Assembly (NCBI GenBank): GCA_019690055.1
Contig: JADGGF010000057.1
Span: forward strand, 1-13,990
DNA from: Micromonosporaceae bacterium
Lineage (GTDB): Bacteria; Actinomycetota; Actinomycetes; Mycobacteriales; Micromonosporaceae
Direction: 5' to 3'
Length of the DNA stretch: 13,990 nucleotides
Shown: in pieces, positions 12,656-13,990 of the stretch
Layout: every line of letters begins with the position of its first letter
Position numbering within the stretch: the stretch's first letter is position 1
Made by a program: the position numbers and the translations under genes
Notes under the pieces: model-generated
The model's input: only the letters and a program-made list of their open reading frames with translations
Told to the model about the DNA's origin: nothing
Databases searched by the model: none

Positions 12656-13990
12656 CTACACCGCCATGTCGACGAAGCGGGAGAAGTGCAGCTGGGCGGC
12701 CACGGTCACCGTGTCGGTCGGGCCGTTCCGGTGCTTGGCCACGATGAAGTCGGCCTCGCCGGCCCGCGGTGACTCCTTGTCGTACGCGTCCTCCCGGTGC
12801 AGCAGGATGACCACATCCGCATCCTGCTCGATGCTGCCCGATTCGCGAAGATCCGCCAGTTGCGGACGCTTGTCGGTGCGCTGCTCGGGGCCGCGGTTGA
12901 GCTGGCTGACGGCGACCACCGGGCACTCGATCTCCTTGGCCAGCAGCTTCAATCCCCGGGAGAGCTCGGCGACCTCCTGCTGCCGGTTCTCCACCCGCTT
13001 CGGCGACGTCATGAGCTGCAGGTAGTCGACGACCACCAGCTTGAGATCGTGCCGCTGGCGCAGTCGGCGTGCCTTGGCCCGGATCTCCATGAGCGTCATG
13101 TTCGGGGTGTCGTCGATATAGATCGGCGCCTCGCTGATCTCACCCATGCGCCGAGCCAACCGGGTCCAGTCCTCGTCGGAGAGCTGGCCCGAACGCAGCA
13201 CCTGCAGCGGCACCTTCGCCTCGGCGGAGAGCAACCGCGTGACGATCTCCGTCTTGCTCATCTCCAGGGAGAAGATGGCGCTCGCCTGGTTGTGCCGGAC
13301 TGCGGCGTTGCGGGCGAAGTCCATCGACACGGTCGAGTTGTGCGTGGGAATCATCGACCGGCCGGCCAGGAACAGATGCTCGTCGTTGGCCACGCTCACG
13401 CAGCGCACCGGCACGCTCGGCACGGGCCGGATGTCCACGATGTACCGCAGGCCGACGTCGCGCGGACGCAGCAGGCGGCGGCGCCGCTTGTGCAGCAGCG
13501 CCTTCTCCTCGTCCCGGAACACCTCGTCGAGCGCGGCGAACGTGACCACGAACCCGGGGCCGTCGCCCGCCGTGGTGCAGTGGTAGCCCAGCCCGGTGAT
13601 GAGCTCGGCCACGTCGCGAGCCAGGCGCGCCGACCGTACGGTCAGCTGCACATGGCCGTCGGCGGCGACCGTGCCGGCCGCGTCGAGCAGGCCGGCGAGC
13701 AGCCCACGCCGCTGGCCCTCGGCGGCGCGCAGGTACGCCATCGGGATGTGTCGCTCCCGCAGCACCCCCAGCCTGCGCAACAGACCGTACGAGATCCGCA
13801 CCGGCTGGCCCACGCCGGCCAGCCACGTGCCCAGCACGTAGGGGGCCACCAGCAGCTCGGTGAACGGCAACTGCAGGGGGGCGGTGGTGACCACGCTGTG
13901 GTTGACCCGGCCCGCCCTGCCCCGCCGGATGCCGCGCGGGCGCAGCGTGGCGCAAATCTCCTCGGTGGTCCGCACGGCGCCGGGCCGACC
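12656..13990 (-). CDS. dnaB: Replicative DNA helicase DnaB, intein-containing, 5' end outside window
   Basis: The gene runs off the right edge; its N-terminal extein and the start of the intein are not visible. Reading leftward, intein sequence occupies 13990-13337, and the helicase resumes at 13336 with STVSMDFARNAAVRHNQ, directly after the Walker A lysine of the RecA-like motor. The C-terminal extein (226 residues) has AIFSLEMSKTEIVTRLL, the Walker B strand LKLVVVDYLQLM, the VVAVSQLNRGPEQR segment and LRESGSIEQDADVVILLHRE, all normal for DnaB, the ring helicase that unwinds DNA at the fork. It ends at MAV. A GTG at 13975 is only an internal valine codon, not a start: the frame is open to the window edge. 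After splicing the ligated protein should be complete. Confidence 0.96.
   Translation of the reverse strand, partial: GRPGAVRTTEEICATLRPRGIRRGRAGRVNHSVVTTAPLQLPFTELLVAPYVLGTWLAGVGQPVRISYGLLRRLGVLRERHIPMAYLRAAEGQRRGLLAGLLDAAGTVAADGHVQLTVRSARLARDVAELITGLGYHCTTAGDGPGFVVTFAALDEVFRDEEKALLHKRRRRLLRPRDVGLRYIVDIRPVPSVPVRCVSVANDEHLFLAGRSMIPTHNSTVSMDFARNAAVRHNQASAIFSLEMSKTEIVTRLLSAEAKVPLQVLRSGQLSDEDWTRLARRMGEISEAPIYIDDTPNMTLMEIRAKARRLRQRHDLKLVVVDYLQLMTSPKRVENRQQEVAELSRGLKLLAKEIECPVVAVSQLNRGPEQRTDKRPQLADLRESGSIEQDADVVILLHREDAYDKESPRAGEADFIVAKHRNGPTDTVTVAAQLHFSRFVDMAV
13337..13990 (-). mobile_element. C-terminal part of a DnaB intein with a degraded homing endonuclease
   Basis: This in-frame segment is an intein placed just before the serine that follows the Walker A lysine. 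Its C-terminal splicing block is intact: RYIVDIRPVPSVPVRCVSV, then NDEHLFLAGRSMIPTHN with the penultimate histidine and terminal asparagine (AAC, 13337-13339), followed by extein serine. The endonuclease part looks decayed. The first LAGLIDADG-type helix reads LGTWLAGVG where LGxWLGDG is expected, losing the acidic residue. The second reads LAGLLDAAG, with alanine at the catalytic aspartate position. The spacing between the two is only about 45 residues, so a large internal part appears deleted. Blocks A and B lie beyond the window or at its very edge. Confidence 0.88.

Noticed and set aside
13973..13975. GTG as the start of a separate dnaB-like gene
   Set aside because: The frame is open to the window edge and the sequence around it reads as internal intein; the start of dnaB must lie outside.

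Overview
The window is chromosomal DNA from a very GC-rich actinobacterium, most likely a member of the Micromonosporaceae (Micromonospora/Salinispora-like). This rests on the GC-saturated third codon positions, GTG/TTG starts, actinobacterial families such as DUF4192 and DUF6457, several start codons that look leaderless, and short dispersed palindromes in the gene gaps. The genus is inferred from general resemblance; no search was run.

Layout, left to right: a fructosamine kinase-family gene (+, 197-1111); moaA (+, 1220-2284) converging on moaD (-, 2332-2571); a 213-bp gap holding a palindrome and two perfect DnaA boxes; a DUF4192 gene (+, 2785-3873); a vapBC toxin-antitoxin pair (+, 3915-4576) under a concentric palindromic operator; fdhD (-, 4641-5495); a NUDIX hydrolase (-, 5580-6089); an MFS transporter (-, 6170-7402) divergent from an ArsR-type regulator (+, 7468-8457); a tightly overlapped leftward cassette fdhF - mobA - DUF6457 (-, 11652 down to 8531); a gap with a long stem-loop; a phosphoribosyltransferase gene (+, 11809-12462); and the 3' part of dnaB (-, 12656 to the window edge), interrupted at its Walker A lysine by an intein.

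The main theme is molybdenum cofactor and formate dehydrogenase. MoaA makes the first pterin intermediate, MoaD is the sulfur carrier of molybdopterin synthase, MobA adds the nucleotide, FdhD sulfurates the cofactor for formate dehydrogenase, and the FdhF/YdeP-type protein is the likely client. They sit in at least four transcription units mixed with unrelated genes, so this is a neighbourhood rather than one operon. DUF6457 overlaps mobA and may belong to the same process.

I found no CRISPR array, prophage, IS element or tRNA/rRNA gene, and no clear new multi-gene system. The observations most worth checking are the DnaB intein, whose endonuclease region looks degraded while its splicing end looks intact; the vapBC operator-promoter with the start codon inside one arm; the CCGAGATCGG repeats over the moaA promoter; the DnaA box pair; and two families of palindromic intergenic elements.
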